A stretch of 64,000 bases of DNA, taken from the NCBI GenBank assembly GCA_018417955.1, contig JACTVC010000008.1:806001-870000 (forward strand), in the 5' to 3' direction. The notes below the pieces were generated by a model. That model saw nothing but the letters and a program-made list of their open reading frames with translations. It ran no database searches and was not told where the DNA came from. This document shows, in pieces, positions 24,977 to 38,043 of the stretch (its first letter is position 1; each line of letters begins with the position of its first letter). This DNA comes from Laccaria trichodermophora (taxonomy: Eukaryota > Basidiomycota > Agaricomycetes > Agaricales > Hydnangiaceae). Made by a program: the position numbers and the translations under genes.

Positions 24977-25451
24977 TTATTTGGTCTGGAGCGTGCCTGT
25001 CAGGCAATCCAAATACATAAAATCTAGTAGTCGTGCACCTGCAATACACATTTCAGGCTGTCTACATGCTCTTAAGAAGGTGTCAAATCTGGTATGATGT
25101 TCCGGCTCTCTCCAACGATTGAGTACGCTTGTCGTGAGGACGTCTAACCAGCTTTTGGCAACTAGCAGCTGCCACACCACATGACCAAGAGAAGCAATCA
25201 GATCATCTCGATATGTGTGTGCAGAGGTTCGTCGGACGAGCACTGAGATTAAAATTTAGCTCATCGCCGTTTTGCGCTTTGACTTTTGAGGAGAGCCACG
25301 TTATTATCGACGAGAGTGCCACCAACACCGATTTTCTCCGGGTCGTGTAAGTTTGGATCGCAGCAAGGAGTGGAGATCGTTTGGGTGTTACGTTTCTTTG
25401 CTTTGAGGGACCTTGGGGATTTTTCAAAGAAGCATTAAGGAATTCCAGCAC
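24977..25451 (-). pseudogene. Probable broken gene fragment, function unknown
   Basis: Two overlapping minus-strand frames both look protein-like: 25,451-25,203 (MLEFLNASLKNPQGPSKQRN onward) and 25,243-24,977 (contains VVWQLLVAKSWLDVLTTSVL and ends DFMYLDCLTGTLQTK). The second reads as though it continues the first, but no GT-AG intron near 25,240-25,300 joins them in phase. A one-base frameshift is the simplest explanation. No domain is recognised. Confidence 0.35.
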
Positions 25452-25833
25452 GCAATGAGGCCTCGGCTATCTAGGGAAATCAAAATGTGAAGTACTTGTG
25501 GCGCCACCTACATGAATTTCTTGTTCGATTTTGCTCACCTTTGAGAGGAGAAAGACGTCGGCCGAGGTTGTGCCATCCAGGGATACTCAGAGCCACAGGG
25601 TTATCGATGAAAGAAAGTTGAATTTCTGGTGTTTGTAAAAGAAGGAAGTTGGTGAGTAGCTCAGAACCTGTATCTTTGAAGACGTACTTTCGAAGGTAGT
25701 AAGGTTACAAGTGAAGTTCAGCCTGTGGTAACGCAGAAAGCCTGAGTTCAAGGAAAGAAGTCTATTGACCGGATGCCCACCAACGTACCAGCAACCTTAT
25801 AGCCGGTATGCCATCAAACGATCGCCTCGTGGA

Positions 25834-28748
25834 CAGGACTAGAACAGCGGCGCTTTTGCTACAAAACTTGCCTCTTGTAAGCGCCTCTAGATTCTGCGCA
25901 TCATTGCAAACTGCGGAAGAAGATATGAAGACAAGTTGATGAGTTGGTCATCCGGTGGCTGAGAAGTACCCGTGGATTGAGTGTAACCGGCTATAGCCCT
26001 GTTCGGCATTGGGCGTCATGAGTCTCTTCATGTTTCAAGGGTTGCATGACAACCATTCAGCGGTTCGAGGGCGTGTAAGGGGGCAAGCTTTCGATCGAGT
26101 ATGAGCATCCTAACGCCGACCAGTGCGGTATGAAAAACGCACTGCACCCCTGCCCTGGGTTGAATCAGATTGGGAGTAGCCTTTGTTTAAGGGTGGTGGT
26201 CGATATACCACAGTCGAAACTACCTCTGAGGCGTTGTTAGTCGGCTATGATTGCCTTAAGGCCAACGCTCGCACACACCTAAGTCTGTCTTGTCAAGTCA
26301 GGGATCTGGGAGGGGCATAACTTTGAGGAAGGTGAGGTAGTCTCCGCAGCCATTTTGTCAGCGTCCATCGTGAACGGCCAACTTGAATGGTTCAGGAGGG
26401 GCCCCCATACGACCAAACATGCTATTAGGGCTTTTGAAAACACAGTAGAATGAATTTCGGCGGAGTACATGGAAAGTGACCGATATGAGTCTGAGTTGCA
26501 AGGTGTTGGGCGTATGTCAATTCAAAGCAAGGTCGGATTGAATAGGTACGTCCAAACGCCTGGTATAGGCGTGGCAATGCATCCCGCAGCCTTGGAGGTG
26601 AAGTGGTTGAAGCTGGCCAGTGCTTGGAGGTGGTGCTCGTCCAGCTCAACCAACATCGGTACTAGGGGAAGGGTCATCGTTCTACGAATGTATTCAGTCG
26701 TTGTGATCGCCTAGAAACAAAATTTTGTACCTAAGGCGACGACATTAGGTCAGGGTGATCGCCAACTGACTTGCAAGGGCACAATGTCGCAATTGTCAGG
26801 TTTCTCGTCGTAACCCATCGTGGACGGCCGAGAGGGCATTCATATTAGTCTTTGATGGTGGAAGACGCCCCTGAAAGCTCCCGCAGAACTTCGATTTGCT
26901 ACAAAAAGACGCCAGTGAGCAACATGCATCCAGGCTTGGAAGTCTCGAGACGCACTCATTGCGTCATGATACAACACGGAAAAAGGCGGCTTCAAGAGGG
27001 TTCGGATAGTGTGTAAGGGATCAATATCGGACCGAGGATGCACACCCGAATGTCCGCGTACATGGCCTGGGTGAAGGTGGTTTCGAACATGACTTTGGAG
27101 AAACTGGCCGATAGCGACAGGTCGATACTCGGGAGGGTCTATGTTTGGCAACTAAGTTGAAGAAGCAAGTGCCGCCGTTATCAGGTTCGTTGTCAGCAGC
27201 TTTCGCGAACGGCTACTGACGGATTTCCGGTCAGGACTAGCACAATGTCGCTTTTGCTTCAGAACTTGCCTCTTGTAAGCGCCTTAGGATACTGCGCATT
27301 GCTTGAAATTGCGGGAAAAAGATATGAAGACAAGTTTTTTGGTCAACTGGCGGTTGAGAAGCACGCGTGAATTGAATGTAACTGGCTATAGCCCTGTTCG
27401 GCATTGGGCGTCATGAGTCCTATTCATGTTTCAAGGGATGTAAGTATGACAACCATTCAACGATTTGAAGGCGTGTAGGGGACAAGCTTTCGATCGGGTA
27501 TGAACACCCTAACGCCGACCAGTGAGGAATGAAAAACGCAATGCACTCCGGCCCTGGGTTGCACTAGGTTGAGGAGTAGCCTTATCTTGAGGGTGGTGGC
27601 CGGTGTACCACAGTCAAAACTACCTCTGAGGCTTTGTTAGTCGGCCAAGCTTCCCTAAAGACCAACGCTCGTACGCACTAGGTCATCTTGTCAAGTCAAG
27701 AATCTGGCGGGGACAATTCTAAGGTAGCTGAGGTAGTGTCCGCAGCCATGTTGTCAGCGTCCATTGTGAACGGCCAGTAGTTCATGAGGGGCCCCCATGC
27801 GGCCAAAGATGCTAGGGCTTGAAAGCACAATAGAATGAATTCCTGCGGAGTATATTGAAAAGTGACCGATAGTTCATTGTGAACGGCCAATAGTTCATGA
27901 GGAGCCACCATGCAGCCAAAGATGCTGGGGTTTGAAGCACAGTATAATGAATTCCGGCGGAGTACAGTGAAAAGTGACCGATATGAGTGCGGGTTTCAAG
28001 GTGTGGGCGAGGTGAATGTCATATCAAAGCAAGGTCGGATTGAATAGATACGTTTAAACGCCTAGTATTGGGCATGGCAGTGCACCCCGCAGCAATGAAG
28101 ATAAAGTGGTTGAAGACTAGCCAGTGCTTGAAGGCAGTGCCTCGTTCAAACCCACTAGGATCGGTAGGGGAGGGTCATCGTTCTACGAATGTATTCAGTC
28201 GTTATGATAGCCTAAAAACAAAACTTCGTACCTAAGGCGACGAGGTCAGGGTGATCGCCAACTGACTTGCAAGGGCAAAGCGTTACAGTTATCGGGTTTC
28301 TCCATAACCCATCGTGAACAGCCGGTAGTTTAGGGAGGGCATCCCTTCCAGTCTTCGATGGTGGAAAAAGCGCCCTTGAAAGCTCCCGCAGAATAGATTG
28401 CTATGAAAAGACACCAATGAGCAACATGGATCCAAGTTTAAAAGTTTCGAAATTCACTCCCTGCGTCATGATACAACACGGAAGTTCGGATAGTGTGTAA
28501 GGGATCAATATCGGACCGAGGATGCAGAACCGAAATCCGCGTACATGGCATGGATGAGGATGGTGCAGACCAGATGATGCTGCTCGATAAGCCACTTTCG
28601 AACCGACGTCTAATAACCTTGAAGAACATAACGACAGGTCGATCCTCGGGAGGGGTCTATGTTTGGCAACTGAATTGAAGAAGCAAATTGTCGCCGTTAT
28701 TAGGTTCGTTGTCAGCAGCTTTCGCGAAACGGCTACTGACGGATTTCC
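25834..28748. repeat. Direct tandem duplication of a 1.4-1.5 kb unit
   Basis: Unit A (25,834-27,231) and unit B (27,232-28,748) share sequence from end to end with many point changes. Both start CAGGACTAG. They share ATATGAAGACAAGTT, GCCCTGTTCGGCATTGGGCG, GATCGCCAACTGACTTGCAA and GGGATCAATATCGGACCGAG, and both end near GGCTACTGACGGATTTCC. Unit B is longer mainly because of an internal 113-bp duplication. Minus-strand peptides recur in both units (for example WPFTMDADKMAAETT and WPFTMDADNMAADTT). The unit may therefore derive from an old gene, but every frame is now interrupted. Confidence 0.85.
27758..27983. repeat. 113-bp tandem duplication inside unit B
   Basis: Adjacent copies (about 27,758-27,870 and 27,871-27,983) repeat CATTGTGAACGGCCA, AGTTCATGAGG, GCCAAAGATGCT and GAAAAGTGACCGATA in order. 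Unit A has this stretch once, so it arose after the larger duplication. Confidence 0.85.
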
Positions 28749-28816
28749 ATGCACAAAGCTTCGCCGTCGTCAGCAGGTCTCATGATCATGTACAATCGCT
28801 CGGACGCAAAGTTGAG

Positions 28817-29818
28817 TTACGTTTGTCCACCTCTCCCCGTCGCTGCTCCTTCATAGAAGCGATGGCTTCTTTGGTAGGTGAATACCGACTGGAAGGCTTG
28901 ATTGAGAGGAGGGAATGGGGACGCTACGCTGGGTTGACGCCACTTTTGGACCTGTGATTTAATGGCTTGGGGCCTAAATTGCGATTCAAAGAAGAGGGTA
29001 GGAACGCGTTCTCGAGGGTTTGGATCGCACTTTGAGGGTAAAACGAGAGGCTTACGTGCTTCGTTGCGGTCGGTCTCGAAGAATGGTAGTGTAGCCTGAA
29101 CATTCAAGGCATCTTGCGTTGATTTATAGATTAGAACAAAGACGCAAAACCAAAGATCGGCAGGGACTTACAAAAGCACGTGGCTCGCAAGACCGGAGCA
29201 GGTTTCAATTGGGTTCCAACATTGAGGATAAAGCCTGCCAAGGTGATCAGTTGTGCCATTGTATTCAGAAGGCGGCCTTTCTTCTGCTTCTGGAGAGGAG
29301 GGGGGGGGTTCGATACCTCCTTGGAATAGGAGGCCTGGAGGTAAACCCGGCGCCAAATTAAAAGCCGTCAATGGATTATCGGTTAATTTCAAGTTGAGGG
29401 AACGCCGAAAACATAATAAAGGTCGTGTTTGGGGATCGAATTGCACCTCGACTGAGCCCAGCCAGGGGATAATTGGTATCGGGAGTACTGGACTTGTGTG
29501 CGAAGCGCCGTAAGATTCAAGAAAGAGAGCTCGTTTATACATATGCAGTGGCTACACAGAAAAAACGGTATGACTTGACCGCATCTTATCAATACAACGG
29601 AGTTTCGGGCAAAGACTAGGGGCTTACCTAGCACCGATCCGTTGAGCAGTTACCCGGAGTCTTTGAGTGCGAGTACGCGTGGATGTGCGACTGATGAGTA
29701 ATTGAAATGAAATGATACCATACCTCCTTACTTTCTACGATTGTTGTGTTGAATGGTTCCCCACGATTTGGCTGGGATAACTCGGTTTCCGAATAGAGCC
29801 TAAGAGCGAATGATTCAT
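28817..29818 (-). other. Possible minus-strand multi-exon gene, unresolved
   Basis: Minus-strand open stretches at 29,168-29,542 (contains WLGSVEVQFDPQTRPLLCFR and LTAFNLAPGLPPGLLFQ) and 28,817-29,107 (contains NVQATLPFFETDRNEARKPL) have convincing protein composition. They are bounded by good donors (gtaagt at about 29,169, gtaagc at about 29,055 and 29,632). An upstream arginine-rich stretch near 29,640-29,690 could be a mitochondrial leader. I could not find acceptors that keep one frame throughout, so the structure and product are not claimed. Confidence 0.35.
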
Positions 29819-30443
29819 GAACGTTTACCGCTCATGGATGATCACGCGTAGTGAGCCTGAGGTCGTGGTTGAGAAAAAAGACAGGAGTGATACGACTTTG
29901 TTGAACTTATTAGCGCTCTATGTATGGATTCTACCCATTGTCCCCTTCTCAACCAAGGTATCCACGATACGGAAAACTCGCCCCAAAGGCCCGCGAGCGC
30001 GATTACAAAAGGACGTTGGGCAAAGGGTGCGCAGTCGCCTATGCTTTTGTGAATTTTTTTTTGTCAAGCCTCGTGTTTTCATTGATCAAGTGACATGCTG
30101 ATAAGGAAGCAGGCGATTTGCAGCATGCCCGCTACCCTGCACCTCTCTACGGCCCCTGCCCGCGCTGGCTGTATGAGTCGAATTAGAACCCTCAGCTGCC
30201 CAGCCAGATCTGTTAAATACTCAACGATACCTACTTAGCCGCGGCGCCATTACGGTGAAGACACGGAAAAAGTGGCAATCTCATTTAGATTCCTACGGAT
30301 TACGATCAAGCTTGTTCGGCACGCCGCTTAGGAACACGAGGCATCCTTTTTTATTCTCATCCCCATCCCTACCTAACCTGACTTCGTTCCAGATTTTTTC
30401 TTTACCATCATCCTCAACAGAGTTCATCCTTCGTTTACACTCC
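29819..30443. other. Intergenic, promoter side of the next gene
   Basis: No supported gene. The stretch at about 30,345-30,440 is C/T-rich, as is common just upstream of start codons in this window. Confidence 0.5.
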
Positions 30444-33400
30444 ATGGCCGCTCATAACCCAATCTCGGCTTCCCAACGCGCCCATAGGGTCAGGCAGCTA
30501 TGGCAGACGTTCGAAGCCCAACTCGCTGCTCCCAGGGCGGCCATGAACCAACGCTGCTCAGATGTCGCCTCTGAAGCAAACAAGAAATGGCGACAAACAC
30601 TGCCGAAAGCGCGACCATCCGAGAAGGAGCATAATCTGCAGGTAACTAAGCTCCAGAAACAAATTCGAGAAAAATATTTCGTCGACGCAAGAGAGGAATG
30701 GCAAAAACTGTTGACGAATGCCAAGCTCCAAGACGAGGACTGGAACGACATGACTGATGCGGAAACGCAACGGGTCATCATTGCTCTAGGCGGCGAAGAG
30801 GACGACGCTAACGTGGAACTGAACAAAAATGTGGCTGTTCAGCCTCCACAGCAGTCCTTGGCACCACCACCTCAACAGCTTTCCGCTCCCCCAATCTCCG
30901 CCTCGTCGAGCACTACCTCCAGCTACGCCTTTGTCAATCCCAGTGACTTTTGTTCAGATGATGAACAGCCGGAAGAACGCAGCTTCTCGTTGTATACCAT
31001 GGTATGACCCACCCGTCCTCACCGTAACACGTGCTGACAACTTCCTTTCTTTCTCCCAACCCAGGCCACTTCGCATGACCTAACATCCGAAGACGAGGAC
31101 GCACCCATCCCCATTCCCATCCGCGGCATTAATGGTGGCTGGAGCAAGCCCCAAGAGCCACCTAAAACGGCATGGAGGCAGGGCTCCCAAGGTAGCTCAC
31201 CAGAACTACCACCAATCTCCAACGGCTTCGACTTCAACCCCATCAGCCATGCGTCAAGCTCATCGTCCCAACAAGCTCGTTTGGCACCGCCCAAACGTCC
31301 GCCGGACCTTGGGAGTGGAGCTATTTCCGCCAGTAGCAGCACCAGCAGCTTCCTCCATCCACAATATCCCAATGGCGTCAGCTCTGCCTCTTCCACTATC
31401 CCCAAGAACACCAATTCCACTCAAACTAAAGCACGGCTTCCTGGTCCCATGTATGTCGGCCCACACCTCTCCGACCCGTCCGACTCCGACTCCTTGCCGT
31501 CCTCTGATGCTGAGGAGGAGTTTGAGCGCTTCAAAATGGAGATGCGGGTAGCCAAAATCCTCGAGTTTCACGAGGCGGCCGCGCAGGCTGACATAGCTTT
31601 AGCGGTGGAGATATACAAGGCCAGGAAGTTGAGGAACGGGGACAAGACCGAGGATGCGCAACGCGTTGCGGACCATCAAAAGTGGATGATGAGACTCCAA
31701 GAGGAGAAGGAAGAGGAGCGAAAGCGGATTGTTAAAACTGAAAGAGAGCGGATGAGGGAAGAGTTGAGGAAGAAGGGTAACGGGCGTGCTGTGAGGAATG
31801 GTATTGCTCCTTCGACTTCGAAGTTAGCTTGGTTGGATTCCTACAAAGAGAAAAACGTCGAGTTCGGTTCCAACGTCGACTTTGCGCAAATCTTGGCGAA
31901 TGCTGGTATCCAGCAAGAGCAGCAGTTCACCGAACAGGATCCACTGTCGTACGCCAACGACACCCTCGCCTCTCATCAGCACCACCTTCTCCAACAACAA
32001 CAACTATGGCAACAACAGCAGCAGCTCCTTCTCCAGCAGCAACAGCAAGCCTCGTCGTCATCCATGCCCTACCCACCCCAACCACTACCTCAGACTTCGA
32101 CGCAGAAAGGTGTTTCTGCCTCTATTTATGCCCCCTCCTCCCAGTTCGAGCAACAGCAATTCGGCAGGCAGTCTCACCCCCCTGGAGCGTTTGGTTGGTT
32201 CGATCAGGGAGACGATGAGGATGAAAACAGGGAGGAGGAGGACGAAGAGGCGGAAGAGGACGAGGACGAGCCTGAAATACCAGAGGCCTTGAGGCAGGCG
32301 TTCTTGAAACAACAGGCCCAAGCTGCTGCTGACCTACAGGCTTCGTTGAACATGCCAATGCCGGGGTCTCTGAACGTCAGCCCGCCACCTCCTGCTACAA
32401 CTGCTCCTCCTTCCAAAGCTGCTGCGACCCCAAGTGGCTGGGGTGTAAAGAACGCTGCTAAGGCCGTTGTCAGTGGTCTAGGCAACAGTAAGGTTTCGCC
32501 GACGCCTGCTCCTGCCGCTGCACCTACACCAAGTGGATGGGCGACGAAGATGGCAGCTGCGACCCCTCTGTCCAGTGGCTGGACCAAGAAGGCGCCTCAG
32601 CTGCCGCAGTTACCCGAGGAACCTGTCAACCCGCCATCCCAGTCGCCTCCTAAAGTCGACGAGCCCATCACGCCCATCACGCCCAAAGCTCGTGGTCCTC
32701 AACCTTCAGCTACTGCTGCAAAAGGCAAGAAAGCGTCTCCTACCGCCCCTGCCAATCCCTCGCCAGCCCAAGCGGCCTCGTCGTCTATTAAACCCTCTCC
32801 ACCACCTGCCAAACCTGCTGCTGCTCTGGCCAAAGTCGAGAAACCTGCAGCTGCACCTCCACCACCTGCCCCTGCCCCAGCTGGGAAAAAGACGAACAAA
32901 AAACAGCGCCAGCAGCAGAAGAAAGGCGGTGCTGCTCCTCCTCCCAAAGCTCCAACCCCACCACCTCCTACCACTGAACCCGAACCCGAACCTCCCGTCG
33001 AAGCGGACGTGCAGGAGGAAGAGGAACATGAAACGCCTATCATTCCTGAAGCGGCTCAGCCTGCATGGGTATCCTCTCAATCCACTATCAGAGGGCTTCC
33101 CGTCAAATCGCGTGTGGAGGCCTCGTCTATCTTTGGAGAGGATCTGGCTTCGACTCCTCGTCCTGGGTCCATGTTCGGTTTTAAACGTCAGCAAGAGAAG
33201 GGCGAGGCGCTCCCCAAGGCCAGCCTGTTGAGGCGCCAAATGCAGATGGCTGATGCGAAGCAGATGGGAACCCCATCGAAATTGACGATGGAACTTCCTA
33301 AGGCAGGTGTTCCTTCTCAGTTTGGGTTTGATGGACAGGAGTACTGGACTCCCAACGCTCCATCTGTTGCTCAGCCGATGTCGACGAACGCTGCTGCAAG

Positions 33401-34358
33401 TCAACAGGTCTGGAATCCTCCGTCCAATTCCCGTTCCCCCCCAATAGAAAAGACCACTTCGATGCCCTTCAATCGCCTCGCCTCTTCCCAACGTCTTCGC
33501 CGCAGCTCTGACCCTGTGTCCCCAAGCCCTCGTGGATTTGAGCTCCCTGATATCACCAACAAAATAAATACCACCTCCACCAACACCCCGAAGATGAGCA
33601 AGGCGAAGAAGAAGGCAAACGCGAAGCGAGTCACGATTGAGGAGGTATCTGACGAGGAGGGTGATGGAGGGCCGATCGAAAAGCTGCCAGTGAATTCCAG
33701 GCTCATATTGGAGCCCAAGCCCAGCGTTCCTTCGGGGATGTTCAACAACATCTTCGAGTATGGGGTGGAGGACGACGAGCGTGAGGACGAGTTGACCTCG
33801 AGCTCGTTTGCACCCACGCCTTCCACGGCTGCTACATCACCTGACGATTTCGCTCCCATCAACGAAGGATGGGTTGCGGCGGCTACGAAGCGGCTGCAGC
33901 AGGAGAAGCTGGCCCCTGCTGCTGAGGCCAAAGCGAGGCATGTGAGGTGGAATCCTCAAGCCAGACCTAACCTCTTTGGTGAGGACAACCCGCCGGATAC
34001 CTTTGAGGCTGGGCCTGCGATGGGGGGCATGTCTATTCCCAGTTCTTTCACTCGCAGAACCGTTAACGCTAGCAGAATGGGAGGGCAAAGCCAGCAGCAG
34101 GTTGACGTCAATGGGAGTGGCATGACGATTTGGGAGATGGGTCAGCAGCGGGCAAAAGCCCAGGCTGCGGCTGCGGCTGATGACAAGAAAGGGGGTATGG
34201 GGCGTGACTGGATGAAAGCTATGTCTGGTGCTGCAGGTGCTGCAGGTGTCGGAAGCGCCGCAGTGGGCGTTGGTGGAGATGCCTCTGGGCGTTATGCGAA
34301 TGTGGCGATAGAAAACATCAAGCGAGGCAAGCCGGCCGCTGGCGGTAATTTATTCTAA
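30444..34358 (+). CDS. Large low-complexity protein, function unknown
   Basis: Exons 30,444-31,001 and 31,065-34,358 join as TM|ATSHDL through a 63-bp intron to 1,283 residues. ATG 30,444 (MAAHNPISASQRAHR) follows a pyrimidine-rich leader. The N-terminal about 120 residues are helical and charged (RVRQLWQTFEAQLAAPRAAM, LQKQIREKYFVDAREEWQKL). Then follow a Ser/Pro region, a predicted helix-rich segment (EEFERFKMEMRVAKI), a Gln-rich tract near residue 490, a strongly acidic patch, and Ala/Pro-rich low complexity. Three repeats resemble PSGWxxK (PSGWGVKNAAK, PSGWATKMAAA, SSGWTKKAP). The end is RYANVAIENIKRGKPAAGG. No catalytic domain is recognised. Length, disorder and Gln tract suggest an adaptor or RNA-associated protein, which is inference only. 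Confidence 0.85.
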
Positions 34359-36079
34359 TTTTGACTCTTCTTTTTCTTGGATACTTTTTCTTCTCTTTTT
34401 TTTATCTTGCTTTCCGCTCTCAATCGCATCGTTTTGAAGTACGATAGAAATTCGATCCTAATGACTTGTTTTCTGATTAGACGTAACAATATGATCAATA
34501 TGATGCTTACTTTCTCGACATTGGCTGGTGCACATGTTGAACGTTAAGGAGTCTGAACATGGCGCGCGCCACTTGGAGGGGGGAAGGAAATGAAGTAGGG
34601 GGAAGGGTTCGAATGGGCAAGAAAGTTTGCTGGAGGGCTCATATTTATGTGTGTCCTTGTGTTCGCCAACTCAAATGAATTGGCACCGAGGGTGAAGAGT
34701 TCGCTTTGGGTCAGCATATCACTGAAAAATCTAGCACTTACGTCAAACATGAGGTCGATTTACCTCGAACCGGTCATGGAAAATTTTGACCGCCTTTCGA
34801 ACTTTGAGGAAGTGAGTGTGCTCCAAATGGTGACTACAGTTGAGATGGCCTGGATATGCGGTAGACGTAGCTTGGAGCGCAGTGTGAAAAGCTTCGCAAG
34901 AAACTGGATGCCGTGGGCACAGGTCTCGATAATAACAAATTTTCTCTATCCTTCAGACTGTCGACGAAGTTGGACGGTATTATCAAGTAGGTTTGCATGC
35001 TTACGCTCTGCCAGTTCTCCTCCGAAGTTTAAATTGGAGTCCATTTCATACCCATAGCCAGATACCTGCATGATCTTGAACAAGGGGGTCACAAAATCTT
35101 GACAAGCTTGCCTGCATTTTTTTTTGTGAGGTGGTACGAATTAAGTACAGGTGGGTACCGAAGCAAAGACGGTAAAATGCCAGCACACTTGGTTATGGTC
35201 TTCCGCACACGAATCAGCCTAACATGTTGGACACGAAGGGGCACCCGTTAGATGGAGTGCGAAGAGTGGACTATGAAGCGCGAGGTTGGGAACGTTGTTG
35301 TAGCGCATTGGTGGATGAAAGACGGGGGAAGCGGGAATCGCATCTCCGCAGGCTTCCCCTCCTATTCATAAGCTCACAACGTTAACGTGGGGCATGCACC
35401 AGAATTACGGCCGGGAGTGAATTAGTGTTTAGTCGATCGCGGAAAGAGATCAGATCACCTGAAATTTTGAGCACGACCCAGGTCCGGGGGCTTGGTGCTA
35501 ATTTCAAAGAAAACTTACTAGGGGGATGGGAACTAGAAGGATTGTTACGGAACTGATCCCATGTACATACTTACAGAAACTTTACTTGCTGTGAACGCAT
35601 GGCTTGGGAGGTTTGGGGCACATAACTAGTCTGGATACGAAACGCAGGACAGCCATGAGGATAGAGCGTTCCCGGTTCGGGACTATTGTATGGACTCCAG
35701 TTGACCCGTATATAGATGTACCTAGTTATCGATAAGATGGAAATGAATGAGAAATTCAATTTGTTTGCAGGTCCAATCCCGAAATGCTTTCATGTGCAAG
35801 CTTAATATGATGATTGGGGAAGCAAGGCGATAAAAATTTGAAAAATGGAGATGAGAAGTAAAAAAAAAAAATGAAGGCTGCCCGCACCAAAAAGGAAACA
35901 GAACCCAGCCGTTGGGCGTGAGGTTCGTCCGAAGGTCTGCATCGTGCCGTGTCTCATGGCTGGGGTACCTTAAACGTGACATCCAATATTGTGACATTGG
36001 GGTAACAAATACCAAGATACACTTGGAGAGGCAGATATTAAACGCTGAATATCAAATAACGTCTCGCGCACCGTTGCAC
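34359..36079. other. Intergenic, no supported gene
   Basis: T-rich sequence follows the stop at 34,358, as expected of a 3' UTR. Short ORFs on both strands around 34,640-35,060 overlap in several frames and show no recognisable domain. Confidence 0.5.
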
Positions 36080-37167
36080 TCAAAGAGTCACTGGGGCTTG
36101 AAGTTGATTCCACAAGGAATTTCTAAGCGATATGGGATTGATGCTAGTTCCACAGCGCAAGTAGTTTTGATGGTAAGTACTTCCCCTGAGAAATTCTAGA
36201 TAGAGATGCTCGGTGAAATGGAGAGGAACAAAAGGAAGTTTGAATGGCGCACGAGGATGACGGCCGTGTTCCCGAGCCACCGTAGAATCTGCTGAGATCT
36301 TCGATGAATCACAACGAACATCACGTCTCAGGTCTTGTAAGTTGCACATCACTTCGAAAATTCCACTTGGTCCCCAATTCCTAACATCGGAACGAGTCAC
36401 TATAGACAAGCCAGCGAATTCCGAAAGGCCAGCCACGAACCACGCAAAGCAGGGCAATACACTGAACCAGAATCGCACCACAGCCATCGATGCCGGTGGG
36501 ATATTTCCAAGTAATCGGTCATGAGGCCAAATCTGACAGTCTTCCTCTAGAGGTAGATCACCGTCTCGCCACAGAAACAGCATAGCGATCTTAAATTGCA
36601 TGGTTCTTCTCTAGACGGAGTTTTACAGCATGACATGGATCGACGAATCGAGACGCCTGGCGAAATGGAAACAATCGGGCGAACTCGGCAGAGAACGTAT
36701 CAAAAAGTTAGACCAATGGTCTGTGGGGCATCGCTTTTTGAGAGGGGGCGAGGGAAACCATGAAAGGTTGAGGCAGGTGTGGTGATGGGAACTTGGCTGG
36801 GTTGATGAGGCGTAAAGGAACGGGGCCCAGGTGACGCCACTGATGACAAACACAAGGTGGGACTGTACTATGGAAACCCCTGACATACAATTTGAAGCGT
36901 CCAAAATGATTGTGAAGGGGCAAGTCGTGGCGTCCGAGTTGTCCTTCGATTCTTAACGACAACGGCCAACGAACAAAAGCATCAAAGTGCTCGTCCAAGG
37001 AGAAAGAAGGGTTCCGTGATTTGGATCGTTGTGCTACCACCCAAAGCACAGCTACATACTTCAAGCCAGTCCGAGGGAATCACAACGTGGTTGACAGAAG
37101 CCCATTCCGAATCGCCAGAATTCCAACGTTTGACCAGGGCCGTCTGGACGAAAAAAGACACCTGCAA
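36080..37167 (-). other. Possible minus-strand gene pieces, one membrane-like
   Basis: Minus-strand ORF 36,601-36,080 (173 codons, ATG start) has a hydrophobic segment (MAVVRFWFSVLPCFAWFVAG) after an acidic start. Upstream, 37,167-36,982 (SDWLEVCSCALGGSTTIQ) and 37,064-36,708 (SLDEHFDAFVRWPLSLRIEG) overlap in different frames and both look coding. They could be exons of one gene or a frameshifted remnant. I could not build a consistent model, and no family is recognised. Confidence 0.3.
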
Positions 37168-38043
37168 CAGTAGTTACGGTGCAGTCGGTTCATAGTATTG
37201 GCGACGTTTGCCAAAATCCATACCTATTACCCATTGTTTGGAGTATAGGCGCAGGGCTCCAGAAGGAAAGTAAGTATTGGCGAGCGGCTGACAAAGTTTT
37301 GGATTGGCGCCAGTGATTATTAAGGTCGTGCTTGGGTCCAGACAATGGCAGACGATGAGCTCAATGTTGCGGCCCAGCTGAGGGGTTCGGACAAGTCACG
37401 TCACCGTGAGTTCAGCATTACATATTATGTAATATCCCCTGTCTTGTCTCTTGCTCCAAACCCCCATCTTCATGAATGAGGCATTGTTTAATATGGTGAC
37501 TCTCGATCGCGAAGGCCCTTGTACACCGACGTGATAAAAGCTCTTCCTCCCTGCCAAATGCGATGAATAACATATTAGTTGACTCCCATAACATCGGTAT
37601 GAGCAGTGATCATACTTACGACGAGGAACCTTGCCACACCACTGGTCGCCGATTCCTTACTATCGCCTGACTCAAATATGTACGCAAGCAGGGGCCTCTA
37701 TCCAAGAGTGAGAAGTTCTGCTGAGAAACGGTTGATTCAGGAGAAGCTGCCACATTAGACTGCATTGTTGCAAGTTGGTCCAGTGGATATTACAACTTAG
37801 AATCATCATAGTATCTGACGTGAGGCATTGCCTTACGTGCATCCAACGATACATCTAGCAATAATATCAAGGTGAGTTGAATACTCTGGAATGGTCTCCG
37901 TTATTTTACTGTCTATCAAAATAGGCGGCTAAAAAAACGCTGAACGAGGTTGGGCGCCTTCGATTTCACTTTGGCTGTCTTTCCCCCGTGTTTTTCCTCC
38001 ATTTTAAATTCACTTAAGCCGTTCGCAGTGTCTAGAAAACATA
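37168..38043. other. Intergenic, no supported gene
   Basis: Only short ORFs without recognisable features. Confidence 0.5.

Noticed and set aside
32533..33491. 232-codon plus and 261-codon minus ORFs inside 30.4-34.4 kb
   Set aside because: Shadows of the Ala/Pro-rich coding exon.
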